Shown one piece after another: positions 9,910-18,186 of a stretch of 64,000 nucleotides of DNA. The stretch covers positions 1,860,001-1,924,000 of the forward strand of contig NC_008358.1 in NCBI RefSeq assembly GCF_000013025.1, in the 5' to 3' direction. Source of the stretch: Hyphomonas neptunium ATCC 15444 (GTDB lineage Bacteria > Pseudomonadota > Alphaproteobacteria > Caulobacterales > Hyphomonadaceae). A program made the translations under genes and the position numbers. Every line of letters starts with the position of its first letter. The first letter of the stretch is position 1. The notes below the pieces were generated by a model, which made no database searches, was not told the DNA's origin, and saw nothing but the letters and a program-made list of their open reading frames with translations.

Positions 9910-9929
9910 GGGATGGTGGGCAGGCCCAC
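9897..9929 (+). other. Candidate -1 frameshift site (T7 slippery run plus hairpin) joining pfaA to KR
   Basis: The run TTTTTTT (9897-9903) is phased as T TTT TTT against the pfaA codons GAT TTT TTT GCC TGA, the exact X XXY YYZ arrangement of a canonical -1 slippery heptamer. After a -1 slip the next codon is TGC at 9903, and the frame is open into the KR domain to 11327. A small hairpin, GTGGG (9916-9920) with CCCAC (9925-9929), lies 12 bases downstream. Alternatives are RNA polymerase slippage on T7, a true one-base deletion, or a homopolymer sequencing error. Confidence 0.5.
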
Positions 9930-9983
9930 ACCGCCCCCCGTCCCGCTCCGCCTGAGATAGCAGTTCCGGCATACGGATGTGAC

Positions 9984-11327
9984 GTGCGCGCCGCACGCTG
10001 GGAAGCCGCATTCCCAGCGGCCCCGCAGTCCGTGCGTTTGCCGGTTGAGATAACGAACGCCGAACCCGCATCGGCAGAAGCTCTACAGGCGGGCCTCGCA
10101 GCAGCAGGCATCGAAGCCACGCTGGTTCAATCGCCGAGCGGCGCAGCGGGCACGGTCCTGTTCACCGAAGGCCTGACAGACGCGGCAATGACCGCCCGCC
10201 ACTGGGCCGCGCTCGATGCAACGCGCAAAGCGCACTGTCAGGACGCTGCCCTTATACTCCTTCAACGTATGTCCGCCGATACCGGCCTCGAAGGCCTCGC
10301 CCGCACGCTGCGCCGCGAATGGCCAGACACCTCCGCCCTCTGTTGGACGCTGCTGGACAATGTATCCGGCGACATGCTTGCCCCGTGGCTAGCCCAGCCT
10401 GCCGAAGATCTCTGGATTTCATCTGATGGCACCGCCCGCCGTGCCACGCTTGGTTCCCTGCTGACCCCAACACCCTTGCCTGCCACTCAAGCCGGTCTTT
10501 GGCTCGTCACCGGCGGCGCGCGCGGCGTCACCGCCGCCTGCGCGGTTGAACTCGCGCGCCAGTCCGGCGGCACATTCATTCTCGCCGGCCGCTCCGCCGA
10601 AACACCATGGCCAGAAGGCATTCCGGAAACCACCGACCTCAAAATCCTCCGGGGTCTGATGGCGAGCGCAGCTGTCAAACGGGGCGAAAAACCCTCTCCC
10701 GCCGCAATCGATAAAGCGGCCCGCGCCGCCATCGCGGGCCTCGAAATTCGCTCTACACTGGCGCAGATCAACGCCACAGGCGCGGACGCCCACTACCTTC
10801 CGATGGATACGTCCGACGCCGCCTCCGTCACCGCCGCGCTCTCCACCATCCAACAGCGTTTTGGCCCCATCACCGGCCTCGTCCACGGTGCCGGCGTCTT
10901 GGCAGACCGGCTTGTCGAGGAAAAAACCGAGGCTGAACTGCGCCGCGTCTTCGCCACCAAAGCAGAAGGCCTCTTCCACATCCTCTCAAACATAGACCGC
11001 GCCGCGCTCCGCCATGTGGGTCTCTTCTCCTCTGCCTCCGCCTTCTTCGGCAATCGCGGCCAGTCAGACTACGCCATGGCCAACGCCATCCTCGCCAATG
11101 CCGGCCGCGCCCTCCATGCAGAACTCCCAGGCGCTCAGGTCAAAGTGTTCGACTGGGGCCCCTGGGAAGGCGGCATGGTCGACGCCACCCTCGCCAGCCA
11201 CTTCAAGGAACAAGGCGTGCCGCTCATCCCGCTCAGCGAAGGCGCCCGCATATTCGCCCACGAACTTCTCGCCGGTGATCCCTCCGACGTCGAACTGATC
11301 GTCGGCACTGTCTGGAGCGACGCATGA
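9984..11327 (+). CDS. Ketoreductase (KR) domain of the Pfa synthase, separate or fused by frameshift
   Basis: 447 residues from a GTG. The first part (about 1-165) is the structural half of a PKS KR. The catalytic half has the NADP-binding LVTGGARGVTAA at about 174-185, the ATKAEGL lysine, the SSAS serine region and Tyr363 in GQSDYAMANA. The expected reaction is reduction of beta-ketoacyl-ACP. The frame is open upstream of this GTG back past the pfaA stop; those extra codons encode a Pro-rich linker and then PAYGCDVRAARW, which resembles the start of PKS KR structural domains. No ribosome-binding site precedes the GTG. Translation by frameshift from pfaA is therefore more plausible than independent initiation. 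The stop overlaps the ATG of the next gene (ATGA). Confidence 0.85.
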   Translation: MRAARWEAAFPAAPQSVRLPVEITNAEPASAEALQAGLAAAGIEATLVQSPSGAAGTVLFTEGLTDAAMTARHWAALDATRKAHCQDAALILLQRMSADTGLEGLARTLRREWPDTSALCWTLLDNVSGDMLAPWLAQPAEDLWISSDGTARRATLGSLLTPTPLPATQAGLWLVTGGARGVTAACAVELARQSGGTFILAGRSAETPWPEGIPETTDLKILRGLMASAAVKRGEKPSPAAIDKAARAAIAGLEIRSTLAQINATGADAHYLPMDTSDAASVTAALSTIQQRFGPITGLVHGAGVLADRLVEEKTEAELRRVFATKAEGLFHILSNIDRAALRHVGLFSSASAFFGNRGQSDYAMANAILANAGRALHAELPGAQVKVFDWGPWEGGMVDATLASHFKEQGVPLIPLSEGARIFAHELLAGDPSDVELIVGTVWSDA

Positions 11328-14300
11328 GCCGGTTTGAACCCATCGCCATCGTCGGTGAAGGCTGTGTCCTGCCCGGCGCAAACTCGCCCGATGCCCTCTG
11401 GAATATCGTGGATCAGAAGCGCGTCGTCACGCAGCGTGTCACCCCGGCCCATCTTGGCCTCGCCGATCGCGGCGCAAACAATCCCGCCTGGGTGTCCGGC
11501 CTGATTGACGAGACACCTTCCGATGAGCGCGCCCGCCTCGACCCCGTCTGCCGCTGGCCCCTCACCGCCGTCCTCGACGCTTGGTCTGGCGCCACCACCG
11601 ATCACATCGCCCCAGAACGCCGCGCCGTCATCCTCGCCAACCTTCTCTACCCCAGCCGCGCCAAAGCCACCTACGCCGCCGACATCTGGCGCGATGGCCA
11701 CACGGGCCGTCCCCTCACAGACACCCTAAATTCCGGCTTCCCAGCCAAACACATCGCAGACGCCATCGGCGCCACCGGCCCCGTCCTAGCGCTCGACGCC
11801 GCCTGCGCCTCTTCGCTCTACGCCCTGGAAATCGCCTGCCGCAAACTCGCCGCCGGCCAGATCGACATTGCCGCCGTCGCCGCCGTCAACGCCGCCGACA
11901 ATCTCATCCTCCATATCGGCTTCAGCGCCCTCAAAGCCTTGAGCCCCACCGGCCGCTCGCGCCCCTTCATCGAAGGCGCAGACGGCCTCGTGCCCTCCGA
12001 AGGCGCCGCCGCCGTAATCCTCAAACGCCTCAGCGATGTGAAGAAAGGCGAGACCGTTCACGGCGTCATCCGCGGCATCGGCCTCTCCAATGACGGCCGC
12101 CGCAAAGGCCTCCTCGCGCCCGACGCCACCGGCCAGTCAGAATCCATGCGCCGCGCCTATGCCCAGGCTGACATTGATCCGACCACGATCCAATTCCTGG
12201 AATGCCACGCCACGGGAACCTCCGTCGGCGACAGCGTCGAGATCGCCGCCTCCAGCACCGTCTTCGGCGCCCGTCGCCTCCCCATCGGCTCCCTGAAAGC
12301 CAATACTGGCCACCTGATCACCGTCGCAGGCCTCGCCAGCGTCCTGAAGCTCACCGCCGCCCTGCGCCGCGAAACCCTCCCAGCCATGCCCCTCGACGGC
12401 GCCCTCCTTCCCACGCTCAACAGCAACGGTCTCACCCCTCTCTCCACCCCCGAACCCTGGACACGCGAAGACGCCCCCCGCCGCGCCGCGATCAGCAATT
12501 TCGGCTTCGGCGGCAACAACGCCCACCTCATCCTGGAACAACACGATCCCCGCACAAAATACGTCACCGGCGCCCGCCTGAAAGATATCCCCCCTGACGA
12601 TATCGTCATCTGCGGCATCGGCCTCCTTGCCGGGCCGGATCGGGGTGAACGCGCCGTCCTCCGCCGCCTGATGAACGCCCCGCTCCAGAGCGCGCCCGCC
12701 GCCCAGACCGTCAGCGCCGACCCCATCCGCGCCCGCACGCCCCCCGCCGATCTCCTCCGCGCCGAGCCCCAACAACTCGCCATCTTCGAGACCGCCACTA
12801 TGGCCCTCGAAGGCATCACGCGCCCATCGCCCGAAACCTGCGGCGTCTTCACCGGCACAGGCTGCGCCAATGACAGCGCCCGCTGGCTCCTCCGGGAACG
12901 GATCGCCTCTGAAGGCATTTCTTCGCCAGAAACCCTCAACGCCATCGCCCCGCCGCTCGTCGCCGCCGACGTCCTCGGCGCCATGGCCAACATGACCGCT
13001 AACCGCCTCACTGTTTCCGAAGATTTCCGCGGCAGGGGCTTTGCCATCTCCGCCGAGGAAGCCTCCGGCCTCGCTGCCCTCGACGCCGCCTGCGACGCCC
13101 TGCGCCAGGGCGAGCTGGACCTCGCCATCGTCGCCGCCGCAGACTTCGCCACTGAAACGGTCACCGCCTCGCATACCCCCGCGCCGTCCGCCGACATAGC
13201 CGCCGCCCTCGTCCTCAAACGCCGCAAGGATGCAGAAGCCGCCGGCGATCCCATCCTCGGCACCGTCAGCGCCATCGACTGGGGCGCCCCCGCTGCAACC
13301 GGCGAGAGCCTGACGCAATCCGCCTACGGCAATGCTCCCATCGCCGCCCCTCTCTTCGATCTTGCCACGCGCCTCGCTCTCGCGGCGCGCGGCGTCGCCC
13401 CTGCAGCAGACAAGTCCATTGCCGCCCCTTACCTCGCAGACCCCATTCCCGCCTTCACCGCCGCCGCGCCCACCACCGCAACCTTGCCCGGCATCGCAGC
13501 GACCATCGCGCCTGCGACCGTCCGTCCGTCACCGGACATGCTCCGCCCTACGCCCCATCTCTTCTGGGCCGCCGCCGCCAGCCGCGCCGCCCTCGCCAAA
13601 AAACTGACCACTGGAAAGACGGGCGGCAGCGACAAGCATCGCATCGCCGTTCTCGCGCCGGGCGAAGAAACCCTCCTTGTACAGCAAAAATCCGCCGCCA
13701 CCGCGCTCGCCGCAAACACCGCCCCAGAGGGCGAAGGCATCTTCTATGGCGCCGGCGCTCCAGATGGCGAACTCGCCTTCGCCTTCACAGGCTCCGCCGC
13801 CTCCTACCCCCGCATGGGCCGAGGCCTCCTCGCCGCCTTCCCAGAAGTCGCCGCCGGTCTCGGCAGCATCCCCGCCGCGCAGGCCATGACGCCCCTGCTG
13901 GCCAAAGCGAGCCTCACAGAATTCGAACAACTCTGCGCCGTCAGCCTGCTGACACAGGCCCACACCATCCTCCTGCGCGACGTGCTCGGCCTCTCGCCCA
14001 CCGCCGCCCTCGGCCTCTCGCTCGGCGAAAGCAACGCCCTCTTCGCCTTCGGTTACTGGAAGGATATGGGCGGGCTGCTGGACGATATTTCGGGCGCCGC
14101 TATGTATGAGCGCCATCTCGGCGGAGACTTCGAAACCGCCAAGGAAGCCTGGGGCCCGAACGTCCCCACAGACTGGTCAAACTGGCGCCTGCGCGCGCCC
14201 ATCGCAGATGTCCGCAAGGCCGTGGCCGCCCATCCCAATGTCGAAATCACCATCATCTATTCGGACATTGACTCGATGATTGGCGGGCCAGCGGATGCCT

Positions 14301-17300
14301 GCCGCTCCGTCGCTGACTCCTTGGGCAAGGGCGCTGGCGCGCTGATGCACCAGCACCTGATCGTCCATGCCAGCGCCATGGCGCCCTTCGCGGAAAAATG
14401 GCGGCAGCTCCACACCCGCCCGGTTTCCCGCATCGAAAACGGCCCTCGCCTTTACGCCAATGCCATCAACGCCGCCTACAAGCCCACCAAGGCCAAAGTC
14501 GCCGACATGCTCACCCGGCAGGCCGTCACTACCGTCGATTTCCCTGCCACCGTTCGTCAGGCTTGGGAAGATGGTGTACGGACCTTCGTAGAGGTCGGAC
14601 CCCGCGACTCCCTTACCCAGAGCATCCGCCTCACCCTGAAGGACAAACCCCACCTCGCCATCGCCACAGACGAGATCGAAAGCGGAGACCTCGCCCAGAT
14701 TGCCCGTCTCGCCGCTACGCTCTTTGCCGCTGGCCACTCCATCCGTATAGACACGGTCGCCGCCCGGCTTGATGCCGCGCGCGCGCACCCCTGGGCCGCG
14801 CCCAAACCCGCCACCGTCACCCGCCCGGCAAAATACGAAACCCCCATTGTACCCGCGCGCAACCAGCCGCCCGCGCCGCGCGGCGCCGTCATGTCCCCCG
14901 CCCCGACACTGCCCCCGCCTGTCTACGCGCGCATGACGCCCGCCTCTCCGCCCACAGCGCCGGTCGCTTTCCCGCCTCCGCCGAAGCGTCAGACAGCAAC
15001 AGCCTCTACCCCACCTCAAAGCGCCGTTCCCCCTCCCTCCGGCGTCGTCTCCGCTCGCCAACCGCTCGCCAAGCGCGCCCCCACGGGCAAAGCCTGGGAT
15101 CGCCCCGCCATCGAGGCTGCCTCGCGCGGCCCCATGTCCGCCTTCTTCGGAGACGCTTTCGCCGAACAGGACCAATACGCCCGAAATGTCCGCCTCCCTG
15201 CCCCGCCGCTTCTGCTGGTAGACCGCGTCACGGGCCTCGACGCTGCCCCGCTGGTCGATGGAAAAGGCGTCATCTGGACCGAGACCGACCTCACCGGAGA
15301 TCACTGGATGATGCAGAAAGGCCGCATCCGCCCTGGCCCGCTGATCGAATGCGGTCAGGCAGATCTCACCCTCATCGGCTGGATGGGCGCAGACCTGCAA
15401 AACAGGGATGAGCGGGTCTACCGCCTCCTCGGCTGCGAAATCACCTTCCATGAAGGCGGCCTGCCGGAGGCCGGCGACACGCTGAAATTCCAGATAGAGA
15501 TCACCCAGCACGCCACGTTCGGCGGCGTGCGCATGTTCTTCTTCCAGTATGACTGCGAGACCGTCGGCCGCCGCGCCTTCTCCGTCCGCCAAGGGCAGGC
15601 AGGCTTTTTCACGGATGCCGAACTCGCCTCGGGCAAAGGCGTCGCCTGGGACGCCGCTAGCGAAGCGCCGCCCACGGCAGACCCCGCCCCCATCAACACC
15701 GCCCGCGCCAGCCGCAAACCAGCCTTCTCTGCCGATGATGTCGCCGCCTTCCGCCTGGGCGACGCCTTCGCCTGTTTCGGCGCAGGCTTTGAGCTTTGCG
15801 CCGCGCATTCCTTCCCCGCCCACCTTCCCGGCGGCAAGCTTGCTTTCTTCGACGAGGTCTCCGAGTTTGACCCCGTCGGCGGCCCGTGGAAACGCGGCTA
15901 TCTCAAAGCCCGTGCTAGCGCGCCGAAGGACGCCTGGTTCTACGAAGGCCACTTCCACAACGATCCCTGTATGCCCGGCACATTAATGGCCGAAGCCGCC
16001 GTGCAGGCGCTGGAATTTTACGCCGCCGCCCTTGGCCTGACACAGGAACGCGACGGCTATGTCTTCGAGCCCGTTCCCGGCGAAACCGCCAAATTCATCT
16101 GCCGCGGTCAGGTCATTCCGGATACGGATCACGAGATCACCTACGAAGTCTTCATCGACGAAGTGATCGAGGGCGAAACGCCGAAAGTCTTCGCCGCCCT
16201 TCTGGCGCGCAGTGATGGCAAGAAGGTTTTCTACTGCCCCCGCTTCGGCGTTCAGCTCCGCCGCCAGTGGGCAGAGCCGCGCGTCTCGCCTGCCCCCATC
16301 CGCACCGGCCCGGAACACGAAAGCCGGGGCGATTATGCCGCCCTTCTGGACTGCGCCAATGGCGCGCCCTCCTCCGCCTTCGGAGAAATGTACCAGCGCT
16401 TCGACACCGAAGGCAAAGTCCCCCGCTTGCCCCAGCCGCCCTATCACATGATGTCCCGCGTGGTGGCCGCCACAGACCGTCCCGGCGTGCGCCGCGCCGG
16501 CGCCACCATCTCGGCCGAATACGACATCCCGCCCGACGCCTGGTATTTCGTAGACAACCGGAACGGCGAGATGCCCTTCTCGGTCCTCTCTGAAATCGCG
16601 CTCCAACCCTGTGGCTGGCTCGCCAGCCATTGCGGCTTTGCGCTGGATGGCGGCGACCGCTTCCGCAACCTCGAAGGTGATGGCCGCGTCTACCGAGCCC
16701 TTGGTCCGCGCGACGGCACGATCTGCGTCGACACCACGCTCTCCTCCTTCTCCAAGGTCGGCCCGATGACCATCGTGGCATTCGATCTGAAAGGACGCCT
16801 CAAATCCGGCGAGCCGGTCATCGACCTCTCGACCCGCTTTGGCTTCTTCCCCGCCCAGGCCCTTGTCCGCCAGGCTGGTCTTGGCGCGGGTCAGTTGGAC
16901 AAGTCTTGGCTAGAACTTCCGGGCAGCGACCACGACCTAACCCCCCGCGATCCCCGCCTCGCCGCCGGCCAGCTCCGCATGCTCGACCGCGTGGACTATT
17001 TCGACCCCGAAGGCGGCAAAGCCAGCCTCGGCCTCGCCCGCGCCAGACAGGTCATCGACCCCTACGCCTGGTATTTCAAAGCCCACTTCTTCGGCGATCC
17101 TGTCCAGCCTGGCTCCCTCGGCCTTGATGCCATGGTCCAGCTCCTCACCCGCGCCAGCCTCCTCAAAGGCCTCGCGGCGGAAAACGCCCATATCGAAACC
17201 CTCGCCGCCGACATGCCGGTGAAGTGGTCCTATCGCGGCCAGGTCACGCCGGAGAAGAAGCAGGTCACCACCGTTATGGAGATCATCGAAGTATCCGGAG

Positions 17301-17404
17301 ACACCCGCCGCCGCATCGTGACCGGCCGGGGCTCGCTCTGGTGCGATGGTCTGCGCATCTATGAGGCCAGCCCCATCTCCGTCGCCTTTACTTCAGACGG
17401 GTAA
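11324..17404 (+). CDS. pfaC: PfaC-like giant synthase: KS-CLF-AT-DH-DH
   Basis: 2026 residues. KS (about 5-420) has Cys161 in DAACASS, His295 in ECHATGT and His330 in NTGHL. A chain-length-factor-like KS (about 425-690) has lost the nucleophile: the Cys position falls in SAEEASGLAAL. An AT (about 830-1150) has Ser899 in GLSLGES and resembles PfaB. A Pro-rich linker (about 1185-1265) leads to two FabA-like double-hotdog dehydratases, with His1543 in EGHFHNDPCMPG and His1921 in KAHFFGDPVQPG. The two other hotdog halves retain the fold but not both catalytic residues. Marine PfaC is KS-CLF-DH-DH with AT in PfaB; here AT is fused in the middle, as in myxobacterial Pfa3, but no C-terminal acyltransferase (AGPAT) follows. 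It overlaps the KR stop by 4 bases, so it belongs to the same operon. Confidence 0.92.
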   Translation: MSRFEPIAIVGEGCVLPGANSPDALWNIVDQKRVVTQRVTPAHLGLADRGANNPAWVSGLIDETPSDERARLDPVCRWPLTAVLDAWSGATTDHIAPERRAVILANLLYPSRAKATYAADIWRDGHTGRPLTDTLNSGFPAKHIADAIGATGPVLALDAACASSLYALEIACRKLAAGQIDIAAVAAVNAADNLILHIGFSALKALSPTGRSRPFIEGADGLVPSEGAAAVILKRLSDVKKGETVHGVIRGIGLSNDGRRKGLLAPDATGQSESMRRAYAQADIDPTTIQFLECHATGTSVGDSVEIAASSTVFGARRLPIGSLKANTGHLITVAGLASVLKLTAALRRETLPAMPLDGALLPTLNSNGLTPLSTPEPWTREDAPRRAAISNFGFGGNNAHLILEQHDPRTKYVTGARLKDIPPDDIVICGIGLLAGPDRGERAVLRRLMNAPLQSAPAAQTVSADPIRARTPPADLLRAEPQQLAIFETATMALEGITRPSPETCGVFTGTGCANDSARWLLRERIASEGISSPETLNAIAPPLVAADVLGAMANMTANRLTVSEDFRGRGFAISAEEASGLAALDAACDALRQGELDLAIVAAADFATETVTASHTPAPSADIAAALVLKRRKDAEAAGDPILGTVSAIDWGAPAATGESLTQSAYGNAPIAAPLFDLATRLALAARGVAPAADKSIAAPYLADPIPAFTAAAPTTATLPGIAATIAPATVRPSPDMLRPTPHLFWAAAASRAALAKKLTTGKTGGSDKHRIAVLAPGEETLLVQQKSAATALAANTAPEGEGIFYGAGAPDGELAFAFTGSAASYPRMGRGLLAAFPEVAAGLGSIPAAQAMTPLLAKASLTEFEQLCAVSLLTQAHTILLRDVLGLSPTAALGLSLGESNALFAFGYWKDMGGLLDDISGAAMYERHLGGDFETAKEAWGPNVPTDWSNWRLRAPIADVRKAVAAHPNVEITIIYSDIDSMIGGPADACRSVADSLGKGAGALMHQHLIVHASAMAPFAEKWRQLHTRPVSRIENGPRLYANAINAAYKPTKAKVADMLTRQAVTTVDFPATVRQAWEDGVRTFVEVGPRDSLTQSIRLTLKDKPHLAIATDEIESGDLAQIARLAATLFAAGHSIRIDTVAARLDAARAHPWAAPKPATVTRPAKYETPIVPARNQPPAPRGAVMSPAPTLPPPVYARMTPASPPTAPVAFPPPPKRQTATASTPPQSAVPPPSGVVSARQPLAKRAPTGKAWDRPAIEAASRGPMSAFFGDAFAEQDQYARNVRLPAPPLLLVDRVTGLDAAPLVDGKGVIWTETDLTGDHWMMQKGRIRPGPLIECGQADLTLIGWMGADLQNRDERVYRLLGCEITFHEGGLPEAGDTLKFQIEITQHATFGGVRMFFFQYDCETVGRRAFSVRQGQAGFFTDAELASGKGVAWDAASEAPPTADPAPINTARASRKPAFSADDVAAFRLGDAFACFGAGFELCAAHSFPAHLPGGKLAFFDEVSEFDPVGGPWKRGYLKARASAPKDAWFYEGHFHNDPCMPGTLMAEAAVQALEFYAAALGLTQERDGYVFEPVPGETAKFICRGQVIPDTDHEITYEVFIDEVIEGETPKVFAALLARSDGKKVFYCPRFGVQLRRQWAEPRVSPAPIRTGPEHESRGDYAALLDCANGAPSSAFGEMYQRFDTEGKVPRLPQPPYHMMSRVVAATDRPGVRRAGATISAEYDIPPDAWYFVDNRNGEMPFSVLSEIALQPCGWLASHCGFALDGGDRFRNLEGDGRVYRALGPRDGTICVDTTLSSFSKVGPMTIVAFDLKGRLKSGEPVIDLSTRFGFFPAQALVRQAGLGAGQLDKSWLELPGSDHDLTPRDPRLAAGQLRMLDRVDYFDPEGGKASLGLARARQVIDPYAWYFKAHFFGDPVQPGSLGLDAMVQLLTRASLLKGLAAENAHIETLAADMPVKWSYRGQVTPEKKQVTTVMEIIEVSGDTRRRIVTGRGSLWCDGLRIYEASPISVAFTSDG

Positions 17405-17430
17405 CCGCCCGCCCGGCAGCCTGTGGAATT

Positions 17431-17500
17431 CCTGTCCTGCTTTGTCCCGCTTTGTCCTGATATGTCCGGAACGTGTCGCACGCTGTCCCGGAAACGGTGC
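17431..17500 (+). repeat. 10-bp-period TTTGTCC repeat array 1
   Basis: Successive 10-base units carry TGTCC at a fixed phase: CCTGTCC, TTTGTCC (17441), TTTGTCC (17451), TATGTCC (17461), then degenerate units to about 17500. It lies 27 bases after the pfaC-like stop. The same unit recurs near 42.3 kb and 55.1 kb in the same orientation. Confidence 0.6.
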
Positions 17501-18033
17501 CTGTCTGTCACCACATTGACCCGGTTTGACCGGCATTCGCGGGCAGCAATTCCTGATGGCGCGCTGCGTTTGAAGCTCCGGCCACGGCATAATCAAGCGC
17601 CCGCTATCCGCATCTCATCTGTCGTGCCACCCGGCCGCCCGAGCGCCCCAATCCCCCACACCACAGCCATCTTATCCAACAGCCTCCAAACGGCGGTATT
17701 CTTGGTGTCCCGATACCCCCAAAAGCGCCCCTTCCAGATCAAACAAGGAGATCCAAACCCGGCAGTGTTTTTTCCGCGCTTTCTGTTCGTCCGCAAATAT
17801 TCTGCCGGCCGTGAAAACTCGCAGAACTGAGTCTGTGGCCTGCAATACTCTCAAATCACGAATGTGCCGGTGAATATTCTCCCGGCAGGCGAAGGAGTCA
17901 TGCGCTCAACTTTCCGCCAGTGGGCAGCCTTGTTTCCACTCGGCTGAAAAGTAATACACGCCCCGCCTGCCCAGAACAGCTGTCCGGCAATCCAGAAGGT
18001 TCAGGCGCTTACGAAAAACTGCATTATTACAAT

Positions 18034-18082
18034 GCATTAATAACGCCCAATCCCGCGCGCGCGGTTTCCCGATTATTAATGC
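18034..18082. promoter_or_regulatory. Long inverted repeat upstream of the ompA-like gene
   Basis: GCATTAATAA (18034-18043) and TTATTAATGC (18073-18082) are perfect 10-bp inverted arms around a 29-base loop that contains CGCGCGCGCG. It ends about 105 bases before the ATG of the OmpA-family gene. It could be an operator pair or a cruciform; no run of T marks it as a terminator. Confidence 0.3.
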
Positions 18083-18186
18083 CTTGTATTGCCGCCCCAG
18101 CAGTATTGTGGCTTTACTTCCTGTAGTGTCAGGGCGGGGTGAGGTGTCTTCCCCTCGCCCCGATCAGGGCCACCAGAGGCGGAAGC

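Larger units (their letters stand above)
17405..18186. other. 782-base intergenic region without a convincing gene
   Basis: This lies between the pfa operon and the ompA-like gene. It starts with a 10-bp-period TGTCC repeat. It also has a near-repeat, AATATTCTGCCGGC (17796-17809) and AATATTCTCCCGGC (17873-17886), 13 of 14 identical, and a 10-bp inverted repeat around a CG-rich loop (18034-18082). Reading frames of 60-135 codons exist on both strands, but none shows a recognisable domain, a good start signal or gene-like codon use. Confidence 0.6.

Noticed and set aside
9913-9960. ATG at 9913 as a restart for a short peptide after the pfaA stop
   Set aside because: It stops after 15 codons and is not in the KR frame.
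14177-15958. A 593-codon open frame on the minus strand opposite the pfaC-like gene (and similar ones at 12137-13318, 6793-7704 and 7771-8340)
   Set aside because: They mirror C-rich codon use of the plus-strand gene, show low-complexity Gly/Glu/Ala/Arg composition and no domain, and the plus-strand protein has clear motifs throughout.
17593-17796. A 67-codon minus-strand frame with a GRFWGYRDTKNTAVW-like stretch
   Set aside because: Looks slightly protein-like, but is short, without a ribosome-binding site or known family; kept only as part of the intergenic note.
17423-17830. A 135-codon frame after the pfa operon
   Set aside because: It starts inside the 10-bp repeat array, contains odd codon use and no domain; more likely non-coding.
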